Assembly: GCF_009720365.1 (NCBI RefSeq)
Contig: NZ_ML769312.1
Coordinates: 682,001 to 746,000, forward strand
Source: Catellatospora paridis
GTDB taxonomy: Bacteria; Actinomycetota; Actinomycetes; Mycobacteriales; Micromonosporaceae
Direction: 5' to 3'
Length of the DNA: 64,000 bases
The notes beneath the pieces were generated by a model. It did no database searches and was not told the DNA's origin. It worked only from the letters and a program-made list of their open reading frames with translations. The translations under genes and the position numbers were made by a program. Shown here in pieces: positions 8,370-17,131 of the stretch (position 1 is the first letter of the stretch; every line of letters starts with the position of its first letter).

Positions 8370-8373
8370 CGGG

Positions 8374-8562
8374 TCAGTTCCCGGTCTTGATGTGCGTGTC
8401 GGGGCCCGGGTAGAGGATGCCCTCGTGCTGGTCGTCCTCCCAGCGGACCGTGTACGGCGGGCTGCCGTCCTCGTGCGGCACCGCGGTGATCACCCCGATC
8501 CTGCGATGGTCCCCGACGTGCGTGCCCTCGACGACGATGGTGTCGCCGACCTTTGCCTTCAT
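8374..8562 (-). CDS. DUF1918 small beta-rich protein
   Basis: 62-aa protein MKAKVGDTIVVEGTHVGDHRR... with VGDHRRIGVI, PPYTVRWEDDQHEGILYPG and the D-x-H end typical of DUF1918, a short SH3-like barrel common in actinobacteria. The ATG chosen has a GGAGGTGGAGG-like purine run directly upstream; a start 7 codons earlier is possible. Role unknown. Its stop lies 5 nt from the hairpin repeat. Confidence 0.88.
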   Translation of the reverse strand: MKAKVGDTIVVEGTHVGDHRRIGVITAVPHEDGSPPYTVRWEDDQHEGILYPGPDTHIKTGN

Positions 8563-8658
8563 GGCCTCCACCTCCTCGTCCATTGTCCGGACGAATCGGG
8601 GTCAGATGCACGTTTCGCGCAACCACGGCACCGGTCCGGCTGTGCCAGACTCCGCGCC

Positions 8659-9219
8659 ATGACCGTGTCCCTGGTGTACGAGACGCACTCGCCGACGCTG
8701 GACAACGAGGCCGGCTTCGCGACCGGGTGGCTGCCCGGCGAGCTCTCCCCGACCGGCCTGCGCAAGGCCGCCGAGCTGGGCGAACGCCGCCGCGGCGAGC
8801 GCCTCGACCTGGTCGTCAGCTCGGACCTGCGCCGCGCCGTGCAGACCGCGCGGATCGCGTTCGGCGGCGCCGGCGTCGAGCACCGCACCGACCCGCGACT
8901 GCGCGAGATCAACTATGGGGAGCTCAACGGGATGCCCGTGGCCCGGCTGGAGGCAGAGCGCCTGGGCCGCGTGGACGTGCCGTTCCCCGGCGGCGAGTCC
9001 TACCGCCAGGTCGTGGCGCGCACCGCGGACCTGCTGGAGGAGCTGGCCGCGATGCAGGACGGGCGGCGCGTCCTGCTGGTGGCGCACGCGGCCAACCGGT
9101 ACGCCCTTGCGGTGCTGCTGGCAGGTGCGGACCTGGCCGCGCAGGTGACCGCGCCGTTCACGTGGCAGCCGGGCTGGGCGTATGCGCTGCCCTCGGGCTG
9201 GCTCAGGCCGCCGTCCTGA
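8659..9219 (+). CDS. Histidine phosphatase superfamily protein with altered RHG motif
   Basis: 186 aa with phosphoglycerate-mutase-like layout. The usual RHG nucleophile motif reads YETHSPT, so His10 is kept but the Arg and Gly are replaced. LDLVVSSDLRRAVQTA, REINYGELNG and the second histidine (LLVAHAANR, where GHG would be expected) follow. Both catalytic histidines survive, so phosphatase activity is possible, but the phosphate-binding Arg next to the nucleophile is missing. Its 3' end overlaps the convergent GNAT gene by 17 bp. Confidence 0.85.
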   Translation: MTVSLVYETHSPTLDNEAGFATGWLPGELSPTGLRKAAELGERRRGERLDLVVSSDLRRAVQTARIAFGGAGVEHRTDPRLREINYGELNGMPVARLEAERLGRVDVPFPGGESYRQVVARTADLLEELAAMQDGRRVLLVAHAANRYALAVLLAGADLAAQVTAPFTWQPGWAYALPSGWLRPPS

Positions 9220-9664
9220 CCCAGTGCAGCGGGCTCTGCTCGGTGAAACCGGCCCGGCGCAGCACGTTCGCACTGGGCTGGTTGTCGTACTCCAGGGTCG
9301 CGACGACCTGCCGTGCGCCCAGCCGCTGTGCCAGCGCGACCAGCGCCGACGCGGCCTCCGCGGCGTAACCGTGCCCGCGCGCGGACTCGGCCAGGCCGTA
9401 CCCGATCTCGACCGTGCCCGAGGAGTCGGGCCCGCCGTGGAAGCCGACCCCGCCCACGACCAGGCCGGTCGCGCGCACCTCGACCGTGTACGGCACCCAC
9501 GGCCCGGCGGGCGCGCCCGCCTGCAGGTACATCCGGGCCGCGGTCTGGTCGCCGTCGAACGGGTAGTCGTCGGCCCAGCGCTGGTCGCGCGGCGCGCCGT
9601 CGGCGATCCTTGCCGCCAGGATCGGGGTGTAGGGGCGCAGCACGAGCCGCTCGGTCTCGATCAC
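9203..9664 (-). CDS. GNAT N-acetyltransferase (RimJ-like)
   Basis: 153 aa. Begins [12 protein letters not shown], the classic RimJ/RimL-type opening. The acetyl-CoA site is [24 protein letters not shown], and it ends with [16 protein letters not shown] single intact GNAT domain of usual length. GTG start, with TACGCT ~9 nt upstream on the minus strand. Tail-to-tail overlap with the phosphatase gene. Substrate not deducible. Confidence 0.9.
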   Translation of the reverse strand: MIETERLVLRPYTPILAARIADGAPRDQRWADDYPFDGDQTAARMYLQAGAPAGPWVPYTVEVRATGLVVGGVGFHGGPDSSGTVEIGYGLAESARGHGYAAEAASALVALAQRLGARQVVATLEYDNQPSANVLRRAGFTEQSPLHWVRTAA

Positions 9665-9723
9665 AAGTCCGGGAGCGTACCGGCGGCACCCCCGCCACGC
9701 GCGGCGGGGACGAAACAGGCATC

Positions 9724-10257
9724 ATGCGTCACATGACTTGGACCGCCCCGCAGATCACCCGCACCGACGAGCCGTACGTCGCCGACGAGCGCGCCCTCCT
9801 GGAGGGCTACCTCGACCGGCACCGTGCCACGCTGCTGCACAAGTGCGCCGGGCTCACCGGGCGGCAGCTCGCGCAGGTGTCCGTGCCGCCGTCGACGCTG
9901 ACCCTGCTCGGCCTGGTCCGGCACCTGGCCGACGTGGAGCGCACCTGGTTCCGCCGCCGGGTCCGCGGCGAGGCCGTGCCCTCGCTGTACAGCCACCCCG
10001 ACGGCCGCCCCGGGGCCGCGTTCGACCTGGCCGACCCGGCGGGCGCGGAGGCCGACCTCGCCGCGCTGGCCGCCGAGCAGCAGGCCTGCCGCGACGCCGT
10101 CGCCGGGGCGTCGCTCGACGACACCTTCGTGCACGAGCGGCTCGCCCAGACCATGTCGCTGCGCTGGGTGTACCTGCACATGATCGAGGAGTACGCCCGC
10201 CACAACGGCCACGCCGACCTGATCCGCGAGGCCGTCGACGGCGTCACCGGCGAGTGA
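9724..10257 (+). CDS. DinB/DUF664-family protein
   Basis: ~177-aa four-helix-bundle protein: [41 protein letters not shown] and [22 protein letters not shown], with the three spaced histidines that bind a metal in DinB-like, often mycothiol-dependent, transferases. Two in-frame ATGs three codons apart (9724 and 9733) are possible; neither has a strong ribosome-binding site. Substrate unknown. Confidence 0.9.
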   Translation: MRHMTWTAPQITRTDEPYVADERALLEGYLDRHRATLLHKCAGLTGRQLAQVSVPPSTLTLLGLVRHLADVERTWFRRRVRGEAVPSLYSHPDGRPGAAFDLADPAGAEADLAALAAEQQACRDAVAGASLDDTFVHERLAQTMSLRWVYLHMIEEYARHNGHADLIREAVDGVTGE

Positions 10258-10319
10258 GCCCGCACCGGCCCGCTAGGCTCGGAGCCGACCGCGAAAAGCC
10301 CAGCTCAGGAGCCACCACC

Positions 10320-11219
10320 GTGCCTGACGATCGCTCTGCCGAGCCGTGGCGGGAGCGCCTGCACGCCGACTGCTCGCGCTGCTTCGCGCTGTGCTGCGTG
10401 GCCCCCGCGTTCGCGCGGTCCAGCGACTTCGCGATCGACAAACCCGCTGGCACGGCCTGCCCCAACCTGCAGGGCGACTTCCGCTGCGGCATCCACACGC
10501 AGCTGCGCGAACGCGGCTTCGCCGGGTGCACCGTGTTCGACTGCTTCGGCGCGGGCCAGCAGGTCGCCCAGGTGACCTTCGGCGGCCGCGACTGGCGTGC
10601 CGAACCCGCGACGGCCGGGGACATGTTCGCCTCGTTCTCGGTCATGCGGCACCTGCACGAGCTGCTGTACTACCTGCACGAGGCGGTGTCGCTGCGGCCC
10701 GGCGGCGCGCTGGGCGCGGACCTGGCCCGGGTGCTGGCGCAGACCGAGCAGCTCACCGCAGGCACGCCCGCCGAGCTGGCCGCCCTCGACGTCGACGCGC
10801 GCCGCCGCGAGGCCGGCGACCTGCTGCGCCAGACCAGCGCGGCGGTCCGCGGGCGGGCCGGGCGGCTCGGACCCGACCGGTCCGGGACCGACCTGATGGG
10901 CGCCGACCTGCGCGAGGCCGACCTGCGCCGGGCGAGCCTGCGCGGCACGTACCTGATCGGTGCCGACCTGCGGGGCGCGGACCTGCGCGGAGCGGACCTG
11001 CTGGGCGCCGACCTGCGCGGGGCCGACATCCGCGGCGCGGACCTCACCGGCTGCCTGTACCTGATCCAGTCGCAGCTCGACGCGGCCCGCGGCGACCTCG
11101 GCACGCTGCTGCCGCCCACGCTTACCCGCCCCGCCCACTGGCCCGCCACGCACACCGCCACCGGCGACGCCGCCAGCCCCGCCCGCCCTGCGCGTTCCCG
11201 CCCCGCCCGCCGCCGCTGA
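10320..11219 (+). CDS. Cys-rich domain fused to pentapeptide repeats
   Basis: 299 aa. The N-terminal ~70 residues are Cys-rich ([28 protein letters not shown]), resembling the metal- or cluster-binding cysteine pattern of YkgJ-like proteins. A helical linker follows. Residues ~185-245 are ~11 pentapeptide repeats of the ADLRG type, which form a right-handed quadrilateral helix, then a Pro/Ala/Arg-rich tail. The GTG has AGGAG 8 nt upstream. Pentapeptide-repeat proteins can mimic DNA and protect gyrase (Qnr/MfpA), but this repeat block is too short to assume that. Confidence 0.85.
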   Translation: MPDDRSAEPWRERLHADCSRCFALCCVAPAFARSSDFAIDKPAGTACPNLQGDFRCGIHTQLRERGFAGCTVFDCFGAGQQVAQVTFGGRDWRAEPATAGDMFASFSVMRHLHELLYYLHEAVSLRPGGALGADLARVLAQTEQLTAGTPAELAALDVDARRREAGDLLRQTSAAVRGRAGRLGPDRSGTDLMGADLREADLRRASLRGTYLIGADLRGADLRGADLLGADLRGADIRGADLTGCLYLIQSQLDAARGDLGTLLPPTLTRPAHWPATHTATGDAASPARPARSRPARRR

Positions 11220-11354
11220 CGGGCAGGCGCATTGATCCCGAGGCGCGCAGCGGCGTACGCGAACGCCGAGGTCAGCGGGGGTGGGGTGCACCGCCGGGCG
11301 ACGGCGGGGGCGAGCGGCTGTTCCGCCGGGTCCGTCAGCCGCTACCCTCAGTGT

Positions 11355-11705
11355 GTGGACCGCCGCGATCGCCGCAGTGCCGCGCCCCCGAGCGCGCGGC
11401 CGGGCCGGCGCGCCCTGGTGGCCCCGGACCTGACCGCGCTGGCCGGGCCGACGTCCGGGGTAGCGGTGCTGCCGCACCGGCTGTTCTGGCAGGCCGACCG
11501 CCACATCGACCTGGACAACGCGCACCTGCTGCAGTGGATGTACGAGACCGTGCTGCGCGAGGCGAGCACCGTCGAGGAGCTGCGTGCGTGGCTCGACGGG
11601 CCGACCCTGGTCCGGCTGTGGCCGCAGCTGTTCCTGCCCCGCGGGGTGCGCCGGGCCTGGGAGGAGCGCCACCCGGCGCTGCGCGCGTCCGTCGCCGTCC
11701 GGTGA
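11355..11705 (+). CDS. Small conserved-looking protein preceding an AbiEii-like gene
   Basis: 116 aa, no recognised family. A basic N terminus (DRRDRRSAAPPSARPGRR) is followed by LPHRLFWQADRHIDLDNAHLLQWMYETVLREASTVEELRAWLDG and a helical end. The GTG sits 6 nt after TACCCT, a leaderless arrangement. The next gene, an AbiEii-type nucleotidyltransferase, starts 14 nt after the stop, so they are one unit. By analogy it could be the partner (antitoxin) of that enzyme, but it does not look like the winged-helix AbiEi. Confidence 0.7.
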   Translation: MDRRDRRSAAPPSARPGRRALVAPDLTALAGPTSGVAVLPHRLFWQADRHIDLDNAHLLQWMYETVLREASTVEELRAWLDGPTLVRLWPQLFLPRGVRRAWEERHPALRASVAVR

Positions 11706-11718
11706 CGGACGCCCCCGG

Positions 11719-12375
11719 ATGACGGTCGAGGAACTGCAGGTCGAGGTCGCGCGGATCGCGCTGGGTGTGGCGCAGGCGCACGGGTTCGCGCTCGGCGGCG
11801 GGCACGCGCTCAACCTGTACGGCATCGTGCACCGGGCGACCGAGGACGTGGACCTGTTCACCGACGTCGACGGCGGCGTGCGCGCCGCCGGGGACCTCGT
11901 CGCGCGGGCGCTGCGCGGGGCCGGGCTGGACGTCACCGCGTACGGCGACGACCTGGGCGAGGTGTTCGGCGGCCTCGACGACGAGCTGGTCGAGTTCCAG
12001 ATCGTGCGCGGGGACGCGGTGATGCGGCTGACCCTGGCCCGCTTCGACCGCAACCGCGGCGCCGTGGTCATGGACGTCGGCCCGGTGCTGCACGTCGAGG
12101 ACGTGCTCGGCGGCAAGGTCGCGGCGCTGGCGACCCGGGCCGAGCCCCGCGACTACATCGACGTGGCGGGCGCGCTGCGCGACTACACCCGCGACCAGCT
12201 CGTCGAACTGGGCCTGCGGGCCGATCCGACGCTGTCCGACGAGGACTTCACCGCCGCGATGGACCGCCTGGACCGGCTCGCCGACGACGTCTGGCGGCAG
12301 CTGTACGGGCTCACCCCGCAGGCCTGCGCCACCGTGCGCGCCGCGTTCGCCGACTGGCCCCGCGACGCCGCCTGA
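11719..12375 (+). CDS. Nucleotidyltransferase, AbiEii/AbiGii toxin-like
   Basis: 218 aa. FALGGGHALNLYG, then RATEDVDLFTD, gives the GG...DxD core of minimal nucleotidyltransferases. LHVEDVLGGKVAALATR and EPRDYIDVAGAL match the Lys and Arg-Asp segments of the AbiEii family. AbiEii toxins of type IV toxin-antitoxin/abortive-infection systems transfer nucleotides to tRNA or protein targets. Closely coupled to the 116-aa gene upstream. Whether it is a toxin or a housekeeping relative cannot be told from sequence. Confidence 0.82.
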   Translation: MTVEELQVEVARIALGVAQAHGFALGGGHALNLYGIVHRATEDVDLFTDVDGGVRAAGDLVARALRGAGLDVTAYGDDLGEVFGGLDDELVEFQIVRGDAVMRLTLARFDRNRGAVVMDVGPVLHVEDVLGGKVAALATRAEPRDYIDVAGALRDYTRDQLVELGLRADPTLSDEDFTAAMDRLDRLADDVWRQLYGLTPQACATVRAAFADWPRDAA

Positions 12376-12461
12376 CCGCGGGCCAGGTAGCGGCGGCGTG
12401 TCCCGTTTATCGCCCCCGACCGGCCGCCGGATGCGAATCTGGCAGGGGCGAAGGGACGCGG

Positions 12462-13280
12462 ATGGACCTGAACACCATCACCTCGGTGATCGAGGCGCCC
12501 ACCCGCACCGACCAGGCGAGGTGGCAGCCGGGCGACGCGTGGCTGGCCGGCGGCACCTGGCTGTTCTCCGAGCCGCAGCCGCACCTGCGGCGGCTGGTCG
12601 ACCTGACCGGCTTCGGCTGGGAGCCACTGCGCGCAGGCGAGACCGGCCTGGAGATCGCCGCGACGTGCACCCTCGCTCAGCTGTACGCGATGCCGCTGCC
12701 GCCGCACTGGCCGGTGGGACCGCTGATCCGCGACTGCTGCCACGCGCTGCTGGGCTCGTTCAAGATCTGGAACGAGGCGACCGTCGGCGGCAACCTGTGC
12801 CTGTCGCTGCCACCCGGCCCGATGATCTCGTTGACCGCGGCTCTGGACGGCGTCTGCACGATCTGGACCCCGGACGGCGGCCACCGGCAGGTCGCCGCCG
12901 CCGAGTTCGTCACCGGTCCGCGAGCCAACGTGCTGGCCCCCGGCGAGCTGCTGCGCTCGATCAGCCTGCCGGACCGTGCCCTGCGCGCCACGACGGCCTT
13001 CCGGCAGATCTCGCTGTCACCGCACGGCCGCTCGGCGGCGCTGCTCATCGGCGCGCGTACGCCCGGCTCGTTCGTGCTGACCGTGACCGCCTCCACCGTG
13101 CGCCCGATCCAGCTGCGATATGCCGCGGTGCCCGGCCCGGCCGAACTGGCCGCGGCCGTCGACCGGACGATCGACCCGCCGCTGTACTACGACGACGTCC
13201 ACGGCACCCCGGCATGGCGGCGGCTGATGACCCTGCGGTTCGCCGAGGAGATCAGCCGCGAGCTGGGCGGGCAGCCGTGA
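12462..13280 (+). CDS. FAD-binding medium subunit of xanthine dehydrogenase-type molybdoenzyme
   Basis: 272 aa, PCMH-type FAD domain: GDAWLAGGTWLFSE (pyrophosphate loop), LLGSFKIWNEATVGGNLCLSLP (the A-T-V-G-G-N-L flavin motif) and a C-terminal CO-dehydrogenase-like section. It passes electrons between the 2Fe-2S clusters and NAD in XDH-type complexes. GAAGGGAC lies upstream of the ATG. Its stop overlaps the GTG of the next gene (GTGA), so it is tightly coupled to the catalytic subunit. Confidence 0.9.
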   Translation: MDLNTITSVIEAPTRTDQARWQPGDAWLAGGTWLFSEPQPHLRRLVDLTGFGWEPLRAGETGLEIAATCTLAQLYAMPLPPHWPVGPLIRDCCHALLGSFKIWNEATVGGNLCLSLPPGPMISLTAALDGVCTIWTPDGGHRQVAAAEFVTGPRANVLAPGELLRSISLPDRALRATTAFRQISLSPHGRSAALLIGARTPGSFVLTVTASTVRPIQLRYAAVPGPAELAAAVDRTIDPPLYYDDVHGTPAWRRLMTLRFAEEISRELGGQP

Positions 13281-16024
13281 GACCGACGTCGGTCGAGGTC
13301 AACGGCACGGACTTCGCCGCCCCGCCGCGCCCGGGGCAGTGCCTGCGCACCTACCTGCGTGAGCTGGGCTGGTACGGGGTGAAGAAGGGCTGCGACGCGG
13401 GCGACTGCGGCGCGTGCACGGTGCACGTGGACGGCCGGCCGGTGCACAGCTGCCTGCTGCCCGCGTACCGCGCGCTCGGGCACCGCGTGACGACGATCGA
13501 AGGACTCGCCCCCGGCGGCGAGCCGCACCCCGTGCAGCGGGCCTTCCTCGACGCGCAGGGTTTCCAGTGCGGCTTCTGCACCGCCGGGATGATCATGACG
13601 GTGGCCGCGCTGGACGAGGCGCAACACCAGGACCTCGGCCGGGCGCTCAAAGGCAGCCTGTGCCGGTGCACCGGCTACCGTGCCATCGCCGACGCCGTCG
13701 CCGGCGTGACCAACGTCGAGCAGCCGGGGCCCGGCGACCAGATCGGCCGCAACCTGCCCGCGCCGGGCGGTCCGGCGGTCGTCACCGGGACGGCCCGGTT
13801 CACCCTCGACGTGTCGGTGGACGGGCTGACGCATCTGAAACTGCTGCGCTCGCCGCACGCACACGCGCGGATCAGGTCGATCGACCCGAGTGCGGCGTCG
13901 GCTGTGCCGGGGGTGCTGGCCGTGTTCACGTACGCGGACTCGCCGGGCAGGCTCTACTCCACGGCCCGCCACGAGGACCCCCGCGACGATCCGGCCGACA
14001 CGCGCCTTTTCGACGACGTGGTGCGGTTCGTCGGCCAGCGGGTGGCCGGGGTGCTGGCCGACTCCGTGGCCGCCGCCGAGGAGGGCTGCCGGCGGCTGGT
14101 CGTCGACTACGAGATCCTTCCCGCCGTGTTCGACCCCGAGCAGGCGATGGCGCCCGGAGCGCCGATCCTGCACCCGGACAAGGGCGCGGAGCAGCGGATC
14201 GCCTGCGCGCAGCGCAACATCGCCGTCGAGGTCCACGGCGACGTCGGCGACGTCGAGGCCGGGTTCGCCGCCGCCGACGCGGTGTACGAGCACACGTTCA
14301 CCACGCACCGGGTGCAGCACGCCCACCTGGAGACGCACGCCTCGATCAGCCGGCTGGACGAGACGGGCCGGCTCGACGTGCGCACCAGCAGCCAGGTGCC
14401 GTTCCTGACCCGGCGCGCGCTGTGCGACCTGTTCGACCGTCCCGAGCAGACGGTCCGGGTGGCGTGCGGCCGCGTCGGCGGCGGCTTCGGGGCCAAGCAG
14501 GAGATGCTCACCGAGGACCTGGCCGCGCTCGCGACACTGCGCACCGGGCGGCCGGTGCAGCTGGAGTTCACCAGGCAGGAGCAGTTCGCCGCGACGACGA
14601 CCCGCCACCCGGCGACCGTGCAGATCAAGGTCGGCGCGCGGCGTGACGGCACGCTGACGGCCCTGCGGCTGCGGGTGGTCTCCAACACCGGGGCGTACGG
14701 CAACCACGCCGCCGCGATCTTCCACAGCTGCCACGAGGCGGTCTCGGTGTACCGGTGCCCGAACAAGAAGGTCGACGGGTACGCCGTATACACCAACACC
14801 GTGCCCGCCGGCGCCTACCGCGGCTACGGCCTCAGCCAGACGATCTTCGCCGTCGAGTCGGCGATGGACGAGCTGGCCCGCGCCCTGGGCCTCGACCCGA
14901 TCGCGTTCCGGCAGCGCAACGTCATCGGACCCGACGACCCGATGATCGCCCACAGCACCGAACCCGAGGACGTCGAGATCGGCAGCTACGGCCTCGACCA
15001 GTGCCTGGACCTCGTCGACGCCGCGCTGCGCCGGGGCGAGGGGACGTCCCCGGGACCGGACTGGCTGATCGGGCAGGGCGTCGCGCTCGCGATGATCGAC
15101 ACGGTGCCGCCGCACGGGCACCGGTCCCGCGCCCGGATCAGCCTGCTCCCCGACGGCGGGTACGAGCTCGCCGTCGGCACCGCCGAGTTCGGCAACGGCA
15201 CCTCCACGGTGCACCGCCAGCTCGCCGCGACGGTGCTCGGTACGAGCGTCGACCGGATCCGGCTGCGGCAGGCCGACACCGACGTCGTCGCGTACGACAC
15301 CGGGGCTTTCGGCTCGACCGGCATCGTGGTCGCCGGCCTGGCCGCGACCCGCGCCGCGCAGGCGCTGCGGGACCGGCTCATCGCCGCGGCCGCGGCCCGC
15401 ACAGGCGTGGACCCGGCGGCCTGCGAGCTGGACGCCGACGCGGTGCGCTGCGGTGGTGTGCCCGTCCCGCTCGCCGACCTCGCGCAGGGCGGCTGGGCGC
15501 CCGCAGGCGAGGGCGCGTGCGATGGCTCACCGCGGTCGGTGGCGTTCAACGTGCACGGATTCCGGGTGGCGGTGCATCCCGGCACCGGCGAGATCCGGAT
15601 CCTGCAGAGCGTGCACGCGGCCGACGCCGGGCGCGTGGTCAACCCGATGCAGTGCCGCGGGCAGGTCGAGGGCGGCGTCGCGCAGGCGCTGGGTGCGGCG
15701 ATGTACGAGGCGATGGTGCTCGACGAGACCGGACGGGTCACCACGGACACCTTCCGCAACTACCACGTCCCGGCGTTCGGCGACGTGCCGCGCACCGAGG
15801 TGCACTTCGCCGACACCGCGGACCGGCTCGGGCCGCTGGGCGCGAAGTCGATGAGCGAGAGCCCGTTCAACCCGGTGGCTCCGGCGCTGGCCAACGCGGT
15901 ACGCGACGCCACCGGGATCCGCTTCGGCGCCCTGCCGCTGACCCGCGACCGGGTCTGCCTGAGCATCGCCGCCGGTGCAGAGCTCCCGCCTGCGCACACC
16001 GCCGGCGTGCACCCGCACGAATGA
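13277..16024 (+). CDS. Fused 2Fe-2S and molybdopterin-binding subunit of xanthine dehydrogenase family
   Basis: 915 aa. Residues ~1-80 are a plant-type ferredoxin domain (Cys39, Cys44, Cys47 in GCDAGDCGACT, plus Cys59). Residues ~85-150 hold the second 2Fe-2S cluster (CGFCTAGM ... CRCTGYRAI). From ~165 to the end is the molybdenum domain (GRVGGGFGAKQE, GAYRGYGLSQ, and the late GAKSMSESPFNP with the conserved catalytic-type Glu). Usually these two parts are separate genes, or all three domains are fused; here the FAD part stays separate. Guanine deaminase-like and XDH genes nearby suggest xanthine oxidation, but other N-heterocycles or aldehydes are possible. Confidence 0.9.
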   Translation: MRPTSVEVNGTDFAAPPRPGQCLRTYLRELGWYGVKKGCDAGDCGACTVHVDGRPVHSCLLPAYRALGHRVTTIEGLAPGGEPHPVQRAFLDAQGFQCGFCTAGMIMTVAALDEAQHQDLGRALKGSLCRCTGYRAIADAVAGVTNVEQPGPGDQIGRNLPAPGGPAVVTGTARFTLDVSVDGLTHLKLLRSPHAHARIRSIDPSAASAVPGVLAVFTYADSPGRLYSTARHEDPRDDPADTRLFDDVVRFVGQRVAGVLADSVAAAEEGCRRLVVDYEILPAVFDPEQAMAPGAPILHPDKGAEQRIACAQRNIAVEVHGDVGDVEAGFAAADAVYEHTFTTHRVQHAHLETHASISRLDETGRLDVRTSSQVPFLTRRALCDLFDRPEQTVRVACGRVGGGFGAKQEMLTEDLAALATLRTGRPVQLEFTRQEQFAATTTRHPATVQIKVGARRDGTLTALRLRVVSNTGAYGNHAAAIFHSCHEAVSVYRCPNKKVDGYAVYTNTVPAGAYRGYGLSQTIFAVESAMDELARALGLDPIAFRQRNVIGPDDPMIAHSTEPEDVEIGSYGLDQCLDLVDAALRRGEGTSPGPDWLIGQGVALAMIDTVPPHGHRSRARISLLPDGGYELAVGTAEFGNGTSTVHRQLAATVLGTSVDRIRLRQADTDVVAYDTGAFGSTGIVVAGLAATRAAQALRDRLIAAAAARTGVDPAACELDADAVRCGGVPVPLADLAQGGWAPAGEGACDGSPRSVAFNVHGFRVAVHPGTGEIRILQSVHAADAGRVVNPMQCRGQVEGGVAQALGAAMYEAMVLDETGRVTTDTFRNYHVPAFGDVPRTEVHFADTADRLGPLGAKSMSESPFNPVAPALANAVRDATGIRFGALPLTRDRVCLSIAAGAELPPAHTAGVHPHE

Positions 16025-16060
16025 GGCCCGGCGGTGGCCTTGGGCACGTCGCCGGCCGGC

Positions 16061-17026
16061 TTACCCGAACAGGGCGGTGAACACCGCGATCAGCACCGCG
16101 TAGCAGGCCACGACGACGGCCGCGCCGACGACGTCGGTGCGGACCCGGTGCGGCCCGTGCGGCAGCAGCCAGAACGCCAGAGCCCGGTTGACCAGCGGCA
16201 TCAGGAGCCAGGTGAGGATGACGCTGCTGAGCACGTTGCTGACGAAGACGGCGAACGCGCCGGTGATCTGCAGTGCCCGGAACAGGGGAGCGCCGACGTA
16301 GTACAGCAGGGTCACGGTCGGGAACAGCGCGAGCAGCACCGCCATCGCCTGCTTCCAGCTCGGCACCGCCGCGGGCGCGCCGCCGAAGCCGAACCAGCCG
16401 CTGAACGGCGACCGGATCGTGTGCAGGTCGAACGGCCGGCGCAGGAACCGGTCGGCCTCGCGCAGCAGCCTGGCGCGCACGTCCGAGTCCAGCCACGCGG
16501 TCAGGTGCGCGGCGGTGTCGTAGCGCAGCAGCGCGACCCAGTGCTCCTGGACACCGGGCACGGGCGGGAACAGCTCGCTGCCCAGATACCCGGGGAACCG
16601 CTGCTGGGCCTGGCTCATCCGGTCCTGCCAGCGCGCGAACGCCTGCTCCCGGCCGGGCAGCACGTCGTGCGACACGACCGCGGTGACCACGTCCCGCGCG
16701 GGCGGCTCACCGACGAGCACCTCGACGCCGGGCGGCGCGTCGAACAGGCTTTCACCCTCGTCGAGCAGCCTGCGGCGTACGTCGGACTGCATCCAGGCGG
16801 TCAGCTGGTCGACGGTGGTGAAGCGGAAGACCACGACCCGCTCGCCGCCGTCGGCCGGCGGGCACATCTCGGCGTTCTCGAAGCCGTCGAACCGGCGGGC
16901 GGCCTCGATGGTGCGCTGTTGCCACGGCTGGTAGTCGTCCTCGCGGCCCGTGGTGACGTGCTGGGTGATGACGACGGTCGCGCTGGCGGAGGCCCCGCCC
17001 GTCGCCGCCGGGCCCCGTGGCTCCAC
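16061..17026 (-). CDS. Tandem antibiotic-biosynthesis-monooxygenase domains with C-terminal membrane helices
   Basis: 321 aa. Two ABM ferredoxin-like domains in tandem (VVITQHVTTGREDDYQPWQQ at ~18-110, VVSHDVLPGREQAFARWQDRM at ~115-205), each ending with a Trp-rich TAWxxSDVRxRLL segment. Two or three hydrophobic helices follow (ALFPTVTLLYYVGAPLF, LLMPLVNRALAFWLLP, and a last helix). The architecture matches the COG3224-type group. The GTG start is 8 nt from TAGGCT on the minus strand. Possibly heme- or quinone-related at the membrane; no function proven. Convergent with the XDH gene. Confidence 0.87.
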   Translation of the reverse strand: MEPRGPAATGGASASATVVITQHVTTGREDDYQPWQQRTIEAARRFDGFENAEMCPPADGGERVVVFRFTTVDQLTAWMQSDVRRRLLDEGESLFDAPPGVEVLVGEPPARDVVTAVVSHDVLPGREQAFARWQDRMSQAQQRFPGYLGSELFPPVPGVQEHWVALLRYDTAAHLTAWLDSDVRARLLREADRFLRRPFDLHTIRSPFSGWFGFGGAPAAVPSWKQAMAVLLALFPTVTLLYYVGAPLFRALQITGAFAVFVSNVLSSVILTWLLMPLVNRALAFWLLPHGPHRVRTDVVGAAVVVACYAVLIAVFTALFG

Positions 17027-17131
17027 GAGCGACCAGCCTACACAAGCGGCACTTATCGTGCAATCAGAGTGAATCGAACATGATGGACACTAAGGTGGAG
17101 CCCGGGGGAGCCGTCGACGGGAGGGCGCGCG

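Noticed and set aside
13187-15214. 675-codon antisense frame in the molybdoenzyme gene
   Set aside because: Same reason; the sense strand carries all cofactor motifs.
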